DNA of 64,000 nt from Candidula unifasciata (Eukaryota; Mollusca; Gastropoda; Stylommatophora; Geomitridae): the NCBI GenBank assembly GCA_905116865.2, contig CAJHNH020003135.1:278501-342500 (forward strand), read 5' to 3'. Shown here piece by piece: positions 24,349-35,444 of the stretch. Within the stretch, counting starts at the first letter, position 1; each line of letters opens with the position of its first letter. The translations under genes were made by a program, and so were the position numbers. The notes under the pieces were generated by a model. It was not told the DNA's origin and did no database searches. It was given only the letters and a program-made list of their open reading frames with translations.

Positions 24349-27300
24349 GTCAGATTCTAAACCCTCGAGTCCTGTAAACAAACCACTGGTTAATTAATTA
24401 TGTATGCGTGGGATTTAATTTCGGTACCCAGCACTGTCCATAACGTCTTCAAACTGTCCATTCTATCTTGTGAATTACGGTTTAAAGGGCCATTGTTACC
24501 TGTACCTGTTTGATTCTCATCCTTAAGTTGTCAATCCTACATGCAGCAATTCTGGAATGGAAAAACTAGAAACCTCTCCAATCTATCTCTCACACTCATT
24601 ATATCTCTTTCTCTCCCCACCCCTCTTTCCTCCTCTCCCCCACTCTCTCTTCCCTCCTCTAATGACCCCCTCTTCCCTCCTCTCCCCACTCCCTCTTCCC
24701 TCCTCTCCCCACCCCTTCTTCTCTTCTCTCTCTGTACGTCTGTTTGTCCCAGGCTTGCTGCCTGATATCAGATTAACGCCAAAGGGACCCAGGAGCTACA
24801 TTTTGGATTTCATGTCAGGGAGAATGCATCCGGGTTATTCCGTCCAATTGTTAGAAAAAACTTTTGTTAGGAGATCTGCCACATGAAAACATCATCATTT
24901 AGTTAAGTTTATCTAATCCTTGGTCTTAAAGATTGATTTTTGTAACACTTGCACCTCTCCTCACCTCTGCGTTTATCGTCTTCTCTCTGTCCCTTATTTT
25001 TTCAACATCTTCTCAAAGTCAACTTCTCACTGTCTCACGTTCAACCCCTACCAGGACCACACGACGACCAGTTAACACCCGGTGACACCAAATGCCACCA
25101 TTCGGATGAGAATCCCAGAAACCCCATTCAACCGGTTGGTTATATTTAGGGACCCCGACAACAGCCAGGATGGAGCTTTAAAATAAAAATAAAAACTTCG
25201 TCCCATTTTGGGCAGGGCAATATTCAACTTCCTCATTTTCCGTTATCTTCATTTCATTTTTTTTTTCTGGCCCAAAATTGGCATCGTAACGGGAAAAAAG
25301 ACTGGTTAGAATTACTTTAGAAGGGAGGTAATTAGCATAATATGCGCTGTGGGTGTAAATATAACAGGAACGGATTAGTTACCTTTTTTAATATAAAAAA
25401 GGTAAAGTTGGGAGATGTGAATCAGCGTCATTGTACACGGTTATAAACCATAAGTGCTCTGCCACCAGTACGAACAGCTGATGAGAAACTGTCTACCTGT
25501 GTCGCCGTCCGCACGAAATCCCGTAGCTACAGCGACGTTCCTCCATTTACCCCAGAGTGTCAACTCTGGTACCAATTTCCTAGAGGCTGGGTGAACCCCA
25601 GGAACCACCTGGTTTTGATTAAAAGAAGCATGTCTCTCTCGTTCTCTCTCTCACTCTCTCTGTCTGTCTCTCTTTCTGTCTCTATCTGTCTGTATGCCTC
25701 TTTGTCTCTATCAGTCTCCATGTTTCCCCAGCTCCCAAAGTAACACAATATAACATGTTGATAATTTTGCACCATTTTATTTTCTGTGATTTCAGTGACG
25801 CTGCAGGCAGATGAGTATTATTTTGAGGGATTCCTGATCCAGGTGAGAGATGTGACGGTGCAGACGTCTCAGGGTGTCGCGAGAAAATATGGTACCTTCA
25901 CCGCACTCTCCAACGACACGAAAGCCCTCTGTGTAAGTATGACTGCTGCAGCTCTGTATGGCAGACATGTTTGCTCTTCTCCTGCTGGAGTGTGCGGCAG
26001 ACAGTGACCATTAGGTCTAGTGCCGTCTTGAACTAAAAATGATTCTTTTATTTTATTTCACCCTATCTCGGCAACTCTGAAATTTCGTAGAGAATTCTCC
26101 AGAAATTTCAACATTTTAGGAGGTTAGTCTTAGTTGGTGTTCATTTCACACCCTAACATACCTATACTATTAGACTTTCCTGAGAATTCCCTACGAAATC
26201 TAAGAGTCTCTGAGGTGGAGTTAAATAAAATAAAAGAACCCAAAACAACTGCTTGCCTGTGTATCTTGTATCTCTTCATATATGTGATGATGTGCTTTGC
26301 GTGGTGTCCCACGCTCACAGCAAGCCGGGCAGAAAACCCATCCAAAAGACGATTGGCGAGGGATATTCGGAGCTGGAGCGATCAACGAGGAAAAGCCCAG
26401 GGTTGGCTAATGGTCACTGGATACCAGAGTCCGAGGAAGACAGTTGTGATGTAGTTTGACTAAAATGTATTAAACCTCTTGTAAATGATTATTACGGAAG
26501 AGGGCAGTGAGGGCTCTGATTGACTAAACTGATTTTGAGAAGTGTGAGAATTTGGAGCAAAAAACGGGCATAATTTACATCGGAATTTGAGTGCGCTTGT
26601 TGTATCTGTTCCCAAGTTGTAGCTCACAATCAGCCAGAGTGACTACAGGGGGAATTATTACAATATACACGCATGATTGAATTCTCTGCCTGTCTGTCTG
26701 TCCTGCCTTATCTGTGTGTATACAGGTAATTACTCCTCTGTCTACCTGTCTTTTTGTCTGTTTACTGCCTTGCTCATAGGCTGAGGTGAGTAACTGATGA
26801 AGAAGATCAACAACCAGTCCATCTCATATGACAGTGATGTACCATATACACATTCAAATATCTTCAGGCAATCTCGAATGTGGCGAGTTTCTGTTGTGGA
26901 GATCAATTTCTTCGATTTTAGCAATTTTTCTTTCTCTAATTCTTAGCTGGATAAGAGGAATTTCTGATAAGAAGAACTATTATCAGATCTGCATGTTATG
27001 ATACATTTAGCATTTTACAACCTTCCACATGTGGCTGCACTGTGATTGATCTTTACCCTATATTTGTTAGAAAAACCAAGCTTTGACACATGCCACCCAC
27101 TACCACTTCAACTCCACCACCATGAAATGGACGGCACCCAATGAAACAATAGAGAATGTTCGATTTACGTAAGTACTTCTAAACAGTCAGTCAAACGATT
27201 GGTCATAAAGTTAACAAAATAAGATAGACGGATAATCATGTGACCAGTTAGATAATACAGAGAGTTAGTCAGTCAGGTGACCAGTCATTAAGTCAGGTGA

Positions 27301-27811
27301 GATAGACTGACAGTCAGCTAGACAGCAGTCACATCATTAAGTCAGTCAGGTGACCAGTCATTAAGTCAGGTAAGATAGACTGACAGTCAGCTAGACAGCA
27401 GTCACAATCAGATAATCAGTCATTAAGTCAGATTAAACAGTTAATCAGATGACCGGTCATTAAGTGAATTAGATGAGATAGACAGAAGTTAGACAGACAA
27501 TCAGTCAGATGATCAGTCATTAAGTTGATCAGTTAAGATGGTCAGACATAATATATCTTCATTATTATCTTAGTAATTTTTGCATTATTATATTTTTCTT
27601 TTTATGATCAGATGCTTGTCCTCTGAAGAATCATTTGTACATTTTCTATTCTGATATTCTTAGGGCAACAGTGGTCAAAGGTTACAAGACATTCTTCCTG
27701 AACGTTCATTCTGAAGTTTTGAACTTCTCAAGCCCCTCTCCTTCAGTGGTTCCATCTCTTGCCTTGATATTGTTTTTGTTTTGTTTCATGCTGTATGGTC
27801 ACAGTTTTTAA
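24114..27811 (+). CDS. Reeler-domain protein, secreted, probably GPI-anchored (4 coding exons, 205 aa)
   Basis: Joining 24114-24348, 25796-25932, 27071-27168 and 27664-27811 gives 618 nt: 205 codons plus TAA, with intact frame and GT-AG introns of phases 1, 0 and 2. Residues 1-20 are a hydrophobic signal peptide. The mature part opens with YPDGAPEGTC, typical of Reeler domains, and continues with VNPGEEVQVTLQ, YYFEGFLIQVRD, MKWTAPNE and NVRFTATVV, the hallmark blocks of the fold. C34 and C124 could pair. Four N-glycosylation sequons occur (N118, N138, N148, N177). After the domain comes a Ser/Pro linker, then about 17 hydrophobic residues to the end, which suggests a GPI signal. Single-Reeler proteins are known as defence-type haemolymph proteins; the role here is inferred. 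A further 5' noncoding exon is likely, because an acceptor (ttttttcag) ends at 24090. Confidence 0.88.
24590..24745. repeat. Pyrimidine-rich tract in Reeler intron 1
   Basis: Imperfect repeats of ccctcttccctcctctcccc about 240-400 bp after the exon 1 donor. The 109-codon frame across it is intronic. Confidence 0.7.
25055..25200 (+). mobile_element. SINE-D copy in Reeler intron 1
   Basis: Shares gttaacacccggtgacacca, aatgccaccattcggatgag and ccagaaaccccattcaaccg with the 22165 copy, in the sense orientation of the gene. Confidence 0.55.
25796..25932 (+). CDS. Reeler gene coding exon 2
   Basis: The acceptor gtgatttcag ends at 25795 and the donor GTAAGT starts at 25933. G from exon 1 plus TG from this exon restores Val79. 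It codes for VTLQADEYYFEGFLIQVRD through NDTKALC and ends on a codon boundary (phase 0). Confidence 0.88.
26065..26215. repeat. Imperfect inverted repeat in Reeler intron 2
   Basis: Left arm ctctgaaatttcgtagagaattctc near 26077-26101 (only part need pair) and right arm gagaattccctacgaaatct near 26172-26191 are near reverse complements around a 70-bp loop. It may be a small MITE end pair or a hairpin. It lies in an intron. Confidence 0.5.
27071..27168 (+). CDS. Reeler gene coding exon 3
   Basis: The acceptor tatttgttag ends at 27070 and the donor GTAAGT starts at 27169. It reads in phase 0 as KNQALTHATHYHFNSTTMKW and on to NVRFT, with the last codon split in phase 2. At 98 bp it is easily missed by ORF-length filters. 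Confidence 0.87.
27225..27550. repeat. Degenerate AGTCAGT / AGACAG repeats in Reeler intron 3
   Basis: Irregular direct repeats such as ggtgaccagtcattaagtca and gatagactgacagtcagcta, the longest shared block being about 65 bp and present twice. Confidence 0.75.
27664..27811 (+). CDS. Reeler gene coding exon 4 (C-terminus)
   Basis: The acceptor gatattcttag ends at 27663. AC from exon 3 plus G restores Thr157, followed by ATVVKGYKTFFLNVHSEVL, the end of the Reeler fold. A Ser/Pro linker and the hydrophobic terminus PSLALILFLFCFMLYGHSF follow. TAA at 27809-27811. Confidence 0.87.
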
Positions 27812-28014
27812 AAAGATGCCAGTTGATTTTTTAAACATTTGTATAACATGTATTGCTGTAATTGAATGTTTCCAAAAAGTATCCTGACAACTTTGATACT
27901 ACATAATGTTTTTGCTTACGCACAAGTCATCATTATTAAGCCTTTTTTTTTTTTTGCCAGCATGGAACTCAAAAAAAACCCTTAAATTAAATTATTCCAA
28001 AACATGTTGCCATC

Positions 28015-28130
28015 CACATTGTTTCTTCTTCTTCTTTCGCATCCACATTGTTTCTTCTTCTTCTTTTGCACCCACTTTGTTTCTTCTTCTTCTTTCGCAT
28101 CCACATTGTTTCTTCTTCTTCTTTTGCATC
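28015..28130. repeat. 29-bp repeat, 4 units, continuous with a SINE-A tail
   Basis: The unit is built from CACATTGTTT plus CTTCTTCTTCTTTCGCATC. It directly abuts the reverse-oriented SINE-A that follows, at the place where its TTC (GAA) tail should be. Confidence 0.85.
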
Positions 28131-28355
28131 CACTATTGGACTCTAGTCTTGTTCCAGAACTTGAGAGTGGTGTGTGTATATCTGTTTTACAGATCTGGGT
28201 TATTTCTATGCAGACTGTTGGTTCCTTGTCTCTCAAGCAGAAACACTCCGACTTTGAGGAAAACCCCAAATTAGTCGACTCTCACAACATGTATGTAAGG
28301 CAGGCAATGGGTCTGTTCTTGTTCTCCCCCATGATAGGGCTCTAAAACCCACAGG
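28131..28355 (-). mobile_element. SINE-A copy
   Basis: Reverse-oriented, from ctctagtcttgttccagaac through ttggttccttgtctctcaag to ctctaaaacccacaggagg. Its 3' tail is replaced by the 29-bp array. Confidence 0.82.
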
Positions 28356-28945
28356 AGGAATCTATATTGTTTGCATTCTTCTCCTTCGTACACCTTCAGA
28401 CATCAGTATGAATATTTTTGGTAAAGCCGCTGTCAGCTTGAAATTGTTGACATCTCCAAAGAGTTTGTTTTCAGATGGAGCGGGTCCCAATCCATGCAGG
28501 ATACAGTAGTTGGGATATCCTATTTCTCCATTAAGCTTATGTTGGACATTCTTACAAGAAATGTTTAGCCATCAACTTGCTGATTCCACAATGTTCTCAG
28601 GAGTCAGCAAGCAGGGCTGGATTTGGACTTGATCAGGCCTCAAGCTGTATAAAGCCCTGAGGCCCCTACCACTTTAAATCACACCAGCTAATTACAGCGA
28701 GCTTTAAAATATATACTTTTTTAAATATATGGATAGTCTAAATATATTGTTACATTTTTATTAAAAGGAATAATAAAAAATGTTGCAAAATCGCAGAAAT
28801 GATATAATCCCCTAAAAGCCTGTAAGTTACAACTTCAAATTTTTTTTCCTTGAATTCCCAAACACAGAAAATCATTGATCGTGAAGTGTATCAAGATGTA
28901 AAACAAAACACAGAAATCATTGTTAGACGCCTGCAGATTTTGAGT
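28356..28945. other. Stretch without identifiable genes
   Basis: AT-rich sequence with no exon or repeat family I can support. A gatcaggcctcaagctgtat block looks like diverged transposon sequence. Confidence 0.35.
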
Positions 28946-29520
28946 CCCTAAACGTCTGGTAATCTGGTAGTCTGATATGGTAGTCTGGTCTGGTAGTCTG
29001 GTAGTCTGGTAGTCTTAGTTTCAGCTTCATAACAAACGTGTCACCCCATAGTTGCTCCGCTCCTGTGCCAACAAAAAACACACAGAATGTTTATCACAGT
29101 CCCTTGTGGAAAGATTGACAGTCTCAGCATATCTAGCATACACACGCATTAAAGCATACAGTAGCCATTCGAAGTGCTAACACAAACAGTCCGACATTAG
29201 AAATGCGGTTCATCATGGATAGTAGCAGAAGTCACCAACAGATCAGCAGTTGCACACGCGATCAATTTTAATCACATAAGGCCCCACAAATATTGCGACA
29301 ACAGGCATTGCGTCATTTTCTGAATCTACAATTCACACCACCAGGTTGGTCACGGTAGAAAAAACATTCCAAATGAAATCAACAGCTCATAGTGTCACGC
29401 CATGCACTCAGCTCAGAAGCTGGGCGACAAAACTATATCCAAATGGAGCAAAATGCAACGGCCACTATCTGGCAGAAGCAAAAATTTTGCCGAGGTTCCA
29501 AACAGTGCCCGTGCCTAGCG
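28946..29520 (-). repeat. Dispersed family M, copy 2
   Basis: Reverse complement counterpart of 18645-19175. Its tail (ctggtagtctggtagtctgg on +) is a longer version of the same GACTACCA microsatellite end. Confidence 0.75.
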
Positions 29521-29749
29521 TCCATTTTGACCGGAAGTCTATTATTTAGCTTATAATTACATGCAGCACTGTCAGCAGACCAGTCTTGAATGAGAGACTG
29601 AGCCTGGTGGGATCACACCTGACACACCGGAGCTGATCCTGTCACTGTAATTTGCCTTAAGTCACGTTCATGGGTACTAGATGCAAGTTGCAAAGGTAAC
29701 TGTAGGCACTGTATTGAAAAAACGTTAAAGGGGCTTAATTAAGTGGATT

Positions 29750-29755
<6 letters not shown>

Positions 29756-29824
<69 letters not shown>
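29756..29824. repeat. (TA)n microsatellite, about 34 repeats
   Basis: Pure TA dinucleotides, a self-complementary tract able to extrude as a cruciform. Confidence 0.97.
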
Positions 29825-29829
<5 letters not shown>

Positions 29830-29955
29830 TAATGTCAAGATTTTACACAATGGGCATATTTAAAAAGTAAATCAGGGAATAAATCCTCAAAAACAATGTA
29901 ATTGTTGTTGTCTCTTTTGATGTTAAGTTTCTTCATAGTGATCATACTTACAAAG

Positions 29956-30345
29956 TATCATCATCATCATCAGGTGCCTTGTCGAATGGCTTGGGCGATC
30001 ATGCCTCTCCATAATCTGCGATCTTCTGCAGCATGTATAAGTTCGTGTGCCGACACACCTCCATGCCATGCAACAAGACTGTCAAGCATCTTCTCTCGTT
30101 GTCTTCCTCTATCTCTCCTTCCACTGATCTTTCCAGTGGTCACAACATGTTCTATTTTCCCTCTTCTCATAACATGGCCGAAAAATGATGACTGTCTCCT
30201 TCTGATGTCTGTGATAAGTTGTCTTCGGCCTTCCGCCTCTTTCAAAACCTCTTGGTTGCTCTTTTTGGCTGTCCAAGGTATTCTAAGCATTCTTCTGTAA
30301 AACCACATCTCTGAGGCCTCTAGAAATTGTTTGGCTTGCCTACCG
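29956..30345 (-). mobile_element. LINE 3' fragment (C-terminal reverse transcriptase tail) with TGATGA tail
   Basis: The - strand frame 30308-29970 reads MWFYRRMLRIPWTAK, then KRRQ-like RRRQSSFFGHVMRRGKIEH and GRRDRGRQREKMLDSLVAWH. This is the well-known C-terminal segment of non-LTR reverse transcriptases (W-RRMLRI-W ... FGHV-R). The element ends on - with a gatgatgatgatgata microsatellite (29957-29972). It is strongly 5'-truncated, but this 112-codon segment is still open, which suggests a younger insertion than the other fragments. Confidence 0.82.
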
Positions 30346-30535
30346 ATTGTCCAGTTACAAAGTATAAATAACCAAAATAATTATAAAAAAACACATTTTA
30401 TTTTACAATTAACTATCATGGATGCTGAACAGTTTGGTTTACTGGGGTTTCAGCATTGACAATATGCTGGTGTTGTAATCTGGTAAGTAAATAAAATTAA
30501 AAACATAGACTGTTAGTTTTGCAGTGCCAGTCGCT

Positions 30536-30712
30536 GTTATCACCACTATTGCTGTCATCACCACCATTGCTGTCATCACCACTATTGCTGTCATCACCAC
30601 CATTGCTGTCATCACCACCATTGCTGTCATCACCACCATTGCTGTCATCACCACTATTGCTGTCATCACCACCATTGCTGTCATCACCACCATTGCTGTC
30701 ATCATTTTTAAG
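30536..30712. repeat. 18-bp minisatellite (GCTGTCATCACCACCATT)n, about 10 units
   Basis: Units alternate between CACCACCATT and CACCACTATT endings. Because the unit is 3n long, several frames stay open on both strands. None is coding. Confidence 0.95.
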
Positions 30713-31334
30713 ATCATTATTTTTAACATCTACATCACTTAAATAATCTGAACATACACAATAGGGCATATAGAAAACCAGTTGTTATTCTCAGCTCGTC
30801 TCTATTCTAACACAAGTGAACATTCAATTAGACAGGAAACTTTATCCAAGAAACATCCACTCCTAATAACACAACTTGTGACAAAAGCCTTTTTACCATC
30901 ATGTCAGTCCTTTTTACCATATTTTCAGCACTTTTAACCCTAATTACCATAGTTTTAGCCCTTTTTCCATATTCAGCCCCTGTTTTCAGGCCCTTCTACA
31001 ATTTTTATCCTAATTTCAGACTATTTTACCATATTCATTCCTTTTTACCATAGTTTCAGCACTTTTAACCCTAGTCAGCCCTGTTTACCATAGTTTTAAC
31101 CCTTTTTCCATATTCAGCCCCTGTTTTCAGGCCCTTCTACAATGTTTATCCTAGTCTCAGACCATTTTACCATATTCAGCCTTGTTTACAAGAGTTCCAG
31201 CACTTTAACAAAGTTTCAGCTTCTCTGGTCTTTCTCCCTGGGCATTGGTTTTGGAGTCTGTTGGCAATGGTAAACCTAAATCCCATGTAGCAGACGTGAT
31301 AAATCTGCTCTAAGTCTAAACCTAGAGAGCCCAT

Positions 31335-31752
31335 GTGTGCTGTAAACTCTGGATGTGTGCTGTAAACTCTGGATGTGTGCTGTAAACTCTGGATGTGTGC
31401 TGTAAACTCTGGATGTGTGCTGTAAACTCTGGATGTGTGCTTAAACTCTGGATGTGTGCTGTAAACTCTGGATGTGTGCTGTAAACTCTGGATGTGTGCT
31501 GTAAACTCTGGATGTGTGCTGTAAACTCTGGATGTGTGCTGTAAACTCTGGAAGTGTGCTGTAAACTCTGGATGTGTGCTGTAAACTCTGGAAGTGTGCT
31601 GTAAACTCTGGATGTGTGCTGTAAACTCTGGATGTGTGCTGTAAACTCTGGATGTGTGCTGTAAACTCTGGATGTGTGCTGTAAACTCTGGATGTGTGCT
31701 GTAAACTCTGGATGTGTGCTGTAAACTCTGGATGTGTGCTGTAAACTCTGGA
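31335..31752. repeat. 20-bp minisatellite derived from the SINE-A 3' segment, 21 units
   Basis: The unit is GTGTGCTGTAAACTCTGGAT. Its GCTGTAAACTCTGG block is the segment of SINE-A (reverse) found next to the GAA tail in every full copy, and the last unit runs straight into the SINE-A at 31742. The 145-212 codon - strand frames (THPEFTAHIQSLQ repeats) arise because the unit lacks stops in all phases. Confidence 0.93.
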
Positions 31753-31995
31753 AGAACACTGTGGGTATTCATCCACTTTTGAATCTTGTTCCAGAGCTTG
31801 AGTTTTGTATGCACATCTGTTATCTTTTTTACAGATCTGGATTATTCTTATGCAGATTGTTAGTTGCTTGCCTCTCAGGCAGATGCACTCAACAACTTAA
31901 CTTCCTTAAAAAGTCGACTCTTATAACATGCGTGTTAGTAAGGCAGTGAATCTGTTATCCCCCTCCCCTTCTTCCCCCCCCCCCCCCCACACTTT
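31742..31995 (-). mobile_element. SINE-A copy whose 3' end seeds the 20-bp array
   Basis: Reverse-oriented, from gctgtaaactctggaagaac through agttgcttgcctctcaggca and aagtcgactcttataacatg to ccagaacccacaca. It includes a C run of about 17 near 31975. Confidence 0.8.
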
Positions 31996-32144
31996 CCAGA
32001 ACCCACACACTGATTCTCAATGTTAACACATCATTATATTTATGCATAATGAAATAAAATGCTGCGTTTCTTGTTGCTTACATTTCTGTTTGTGTTTAGT
32101 TTTATCTTTGTTTGCTGTTGAAAACTTCAAAAGTCAATTCGTCA

Positions 32145-32440
32145 TTATCATCATCATCATCATCATGTGCCCTGCCAACTGGCGTAGTCGCACATGTATC
32201 TCCACAGATCATGATCCCTGGTTGCCTGGAACAGCTCTCTTGATGATATCCCTCCATGCCATTGTTTGAGCCCATCTAGCATCATCTCTCTTGGTCTGCC
32301 TCTACCCCTTTTTTCCACTGATCTTTCCAGTGGTCACGATGTTCTCCAATGACTCTCTTCTCATTATGTGACCAAAGAACAGTGTTTGTCTCGTTTTTAT
32401 TGTTGTATATAGATCTATTTTCATTAGCTTCTTTCAAACA
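32145..32440 (-). mobile_element. LINE 3' fragment, related to 29956-30345
   Basis: Begins on + with (ATC)n, then gtgccctgccaactggcgta and, further on, ccactgatctttccagtggt, the same order as in the 29956 copy. It has frameshifts and is dead. Confidence 0.72.
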
Positions 32441-32557
32441 ATCGTTAGTTACTAAAATCAATTAGTAATTTGAAATTTAAACTTCAAAATTGTTTTCATG
32501 TGATTATTTAGTCCCACACTTCTCTTCTTTTATGGTAATATTTAGTCTGTCCAAGAA

Positions 32558-32762
32558 GTGGCTGGCTGAACGGTTAGAACACTGGGCTGTCAAGCGGAAG
32601 ACCCAGGTTCAAATCCTCGGTAAGACTGGGAATTTTTTATGTTGGGGGCAAAATAAAACCACCTCACCTGCATAGTCGTGGCGACAGCACTAGCCATGCG
32701 GCCGTAAATCCTCAGACTCAAAGACCCCCCTGCCTACACAGCTAATATGGTATAATACAGGC
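32558..32762 (+). mobile_element. SINE-F copy (tRNA-derived)
   Basis: The head has A-box-like GGCTGAACGGTTAGAAC and B-box AGGTTCAAATCC, 30 bp apart. The body includes gggggcaaaataaaaccacc, gtcgtggcgacagcactagc and agacccccctgcctacac. It has a single A-box, unlike the copy at 61433. Confidence 0.78.
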
Positions 32763-32774
32763 AGTGATAAGCAG

Positions 32775-32950
32775 TAGTCTGTCCATATCTTCATCTTTCT
32801 TCTACTCCTGGAATGCCTCGCAGCGATACGGCAGGAATAAATCTCTGGAACAAGCCTTTCTGTTTGTCTTTCGAATATAGTACTTTTCAGTGTCACCAAT
32901 TTTTCTGCGGCCCATCTTCTTATGATGTCGATCCCTAGCTCTGTTAACCG
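32775..32950 (-). mobile_element. LINE 3' terminus, same family as 15440-16480
   Basis: On -, the remnant reads EKYYIRKTNRKACSRDLFLP then CEAFQE, matching KSTLYEANRRSRSRDLFLP and REAFLE of the 15440 copy. It ends in a GAAGAAAGATGAAG tail. Confidence 0.7.
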
Positions 32951-33344
32951 TTATTTGTGAGATCACTTAATTTTTCTACTGTTACTAAATAAACCACTGC
33001 TAGCTTGCTCAACCAGTCGCAGTGATTACAAACTTCCTAGAGTAGGTACAAGATGTATCATAAACTGCTTGACTGTATAACAGTGCTTCTTAGTCTTTCC
33101 TCTTTCAGTTTGGATGTTAATTGTGCAATGTTTAGTCTTTCTTCTTCTACCTGGGTAATATGTCAGATTAGTAGCGTTTAATCTTTCCTTTGCTACAATT
33201 TGATGTAAATATTGTAATCATGTAGTAAATATTTTACCGAGTGTCGCCAGATCGACTGTGTTGTATAGTCATCTAGCCAGTTGTCCTGTATCTTTATTTG
33301 TGCCGCTAGGTTGCCAAACAAAGAAGAAATTCTTCTCTGGGATC

Positions 33345-35420
33345 TAGTACTACAGATCTAACCAGTACTATGGATCTAAACAGTACTATGGATCTAACCA
33401 GTACTATGGATCTAACCAGTACTATTGATCTAACCAGTACTATGGATCTAACCAGTACTATGGATCTAACCAGTACTACGGAAATACCAGTACTATGGAT
33501 CTAACCAGTACTATGGATCTAACCAGTACTATGGATCTAACCAGTTCTATGGATCTAACCAGTACTACGGAAATACCAGTACTATGGATCTAACCAGTAC
33601 TATGGATCTAACCAGTACTATGGATCTAACCAGTGCTATGGATCTAACCAGTACTACGGAAATACCAGTACTATGGATCTAACCAGTAATATGGATCTAA
33701 CCAGTACTATGGATCTAACCAGTACTATGGATCTAACCAGTAATATGGATCTAACCAGTACTACGGAAATACCAGTACTATGGATCTAACCAGTACTATG
33801 GATCTAACCAGTACTACGGAAATACCAGTACTATGGATCTAACCAGTACTATGGATCTAAACAGTACTATGGATCTAAACAGTACTATGGATCTAACCAG
33901 TACTATGGATCTAACCAGTACTATGGATCTAAACAGTACTATGGATCTAACCAGTAATATGGATCTAACCAGTACTATGGATCTAACCAGTAATATGGAT
34001 CTAACCAGTAATATGTACCTAACCAGTAATATGGATCTAACCAGTACTATGGATCTAACCAGTAATATGGATCTAACCAGTACTATGGATCTAACCAGTA
34101 ATATGGATCTAACCAGTACTATGGATCTAACCAGTAATATGGATCTAACCAGTACTATGGATCTAACCAGTACTATGGATCTAACCAGTAATATGGATCT
34201 AACCAGTACTATGGATCTAACCAGTAATATGGATCTAACCAGTACTATGGATCTAACCAGTAATATGGATCTAAACAGTACTATGGATCTAACCAGTAAT
34301 ATGGATCTAAACAGTACTATGGATCTAACCAGTAATATGGATCTAAACAGTACTATGGATCTAAACAGTAATATGGATCTAAACAGTACTATGGATCTAA
34401 CCAGTAATATGGATCTAAACAGTACTATGGATCTAACCAGTGATATGGATCTAAACAGTACTATGGATCTAACCAATAATATGGATCTAAACAGTACTAT
34501 GGATCTAACCAGTAATATGTACCTAACCAGTAATATGGATCTAACCAGTAATATGGATCTAAACAGTACTATGGATCTAACCAGTAATATGGATCTAAAC
34601 AGTACTATGGATCTAACCAGTAATATGGATCTAAACAGTACTATGGATCTAACCAGTAATATGGATCTAACCAGTACTATGGATCTAACCAGTAATATGG
34701 ATCTAACCAGTAATATGTACTTAACCAGTAATATGGATCTAACCAGTACTATGTACCTAACCAGTAATATGGATCTAACCAGTAATATGGATCTAACCAG
34801 TAATATGTACCTAACCAGTAATATGGATCTAACCAGTAATATGTACCTAACCAGTAATATGGATCTAACCAGTACTATGGATTTAACCAGTAATATGGAT
34901 CTAAACAGTACTATGGATCTAACCAGTAATATGGATCTAAACAGTACTTTTTTCATGGGGAGGCAGTGGCTGGATCTAACCAGTAATATGGATCTAAACA
35001 GTACTATGGATCTAACCAGTAATATGGATCTAAACAGTACTATGGATCTAACCAGTAATATGGATCTAAACAGTACTATGGATCTAACCAGTAATATGGA
35101 TCTAAACAGTACTATCGATCTAACCAGTAATATGGATCTAAACAGTACTATGGATCTAACCAGTAATATGGATCTAAACAGTACTATGGATCTAACCAGT
35201 AATATGGATCTAACCAGTACTATGTACCTAACCAGTAATATGGATCTAACCAGTAATATGGATCTAACCAGTAATATGTACCTAACCAGTAATATGGATC
35301 TAACCAGTAATATGTACCTAACCAGTAATATGGATCTAACCAGTACTATGGATATAACCAGTTCTAGGATCTAACCAGTTCTAGGATCTAACCAGTGCTG
35401 AGGATCTAACCAGTACTGTG
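33345..35420. repeat. 18-bp minisatellite (ATGGATCTAACCAGTACT)n, about 115 units, 2.1 kb
   Basis: Units vary at ctaAcc/ctaAac and act/aat. A sub-array with tacggaaataccagtactat spacers occupies the left 450 bp. The 3n unit keeps 513-codon (+, MDLTSN/MDLTST) and 380-codon (-, SILLVR) frames open. They have no start context, no domain and no splice context, so they are repeat artefacts. A shard of SINE-A lies inside at 34949-34969. Confidence 0.96.
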
Positions 35421-35444
35421 TAGGTCTGTTATTATCATTTTACT

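Noticed and set aside
26300..26460. Possible LINE C-terminal remnant (RRLARDIRSWSDQRGK) in Reeler intron 2
   Set aside because: The resemblance to LINE tails is weak and the motif order does not match the fragments identified elsewhere.
31176..31814. 212-codon - strand frame with THPEFTAHIQSLQ repeats
   Set aside because: Derived from the stop-free 20-bp minisatellite grown from a SINE-A end.
33814..35374. 513-codon (+) and 380-codon (-) open frames
   Set aside because: Both lie entirely in an 18-bp tandem array whose unit length is a multiple of three. They have no domain, splice or promoter context.
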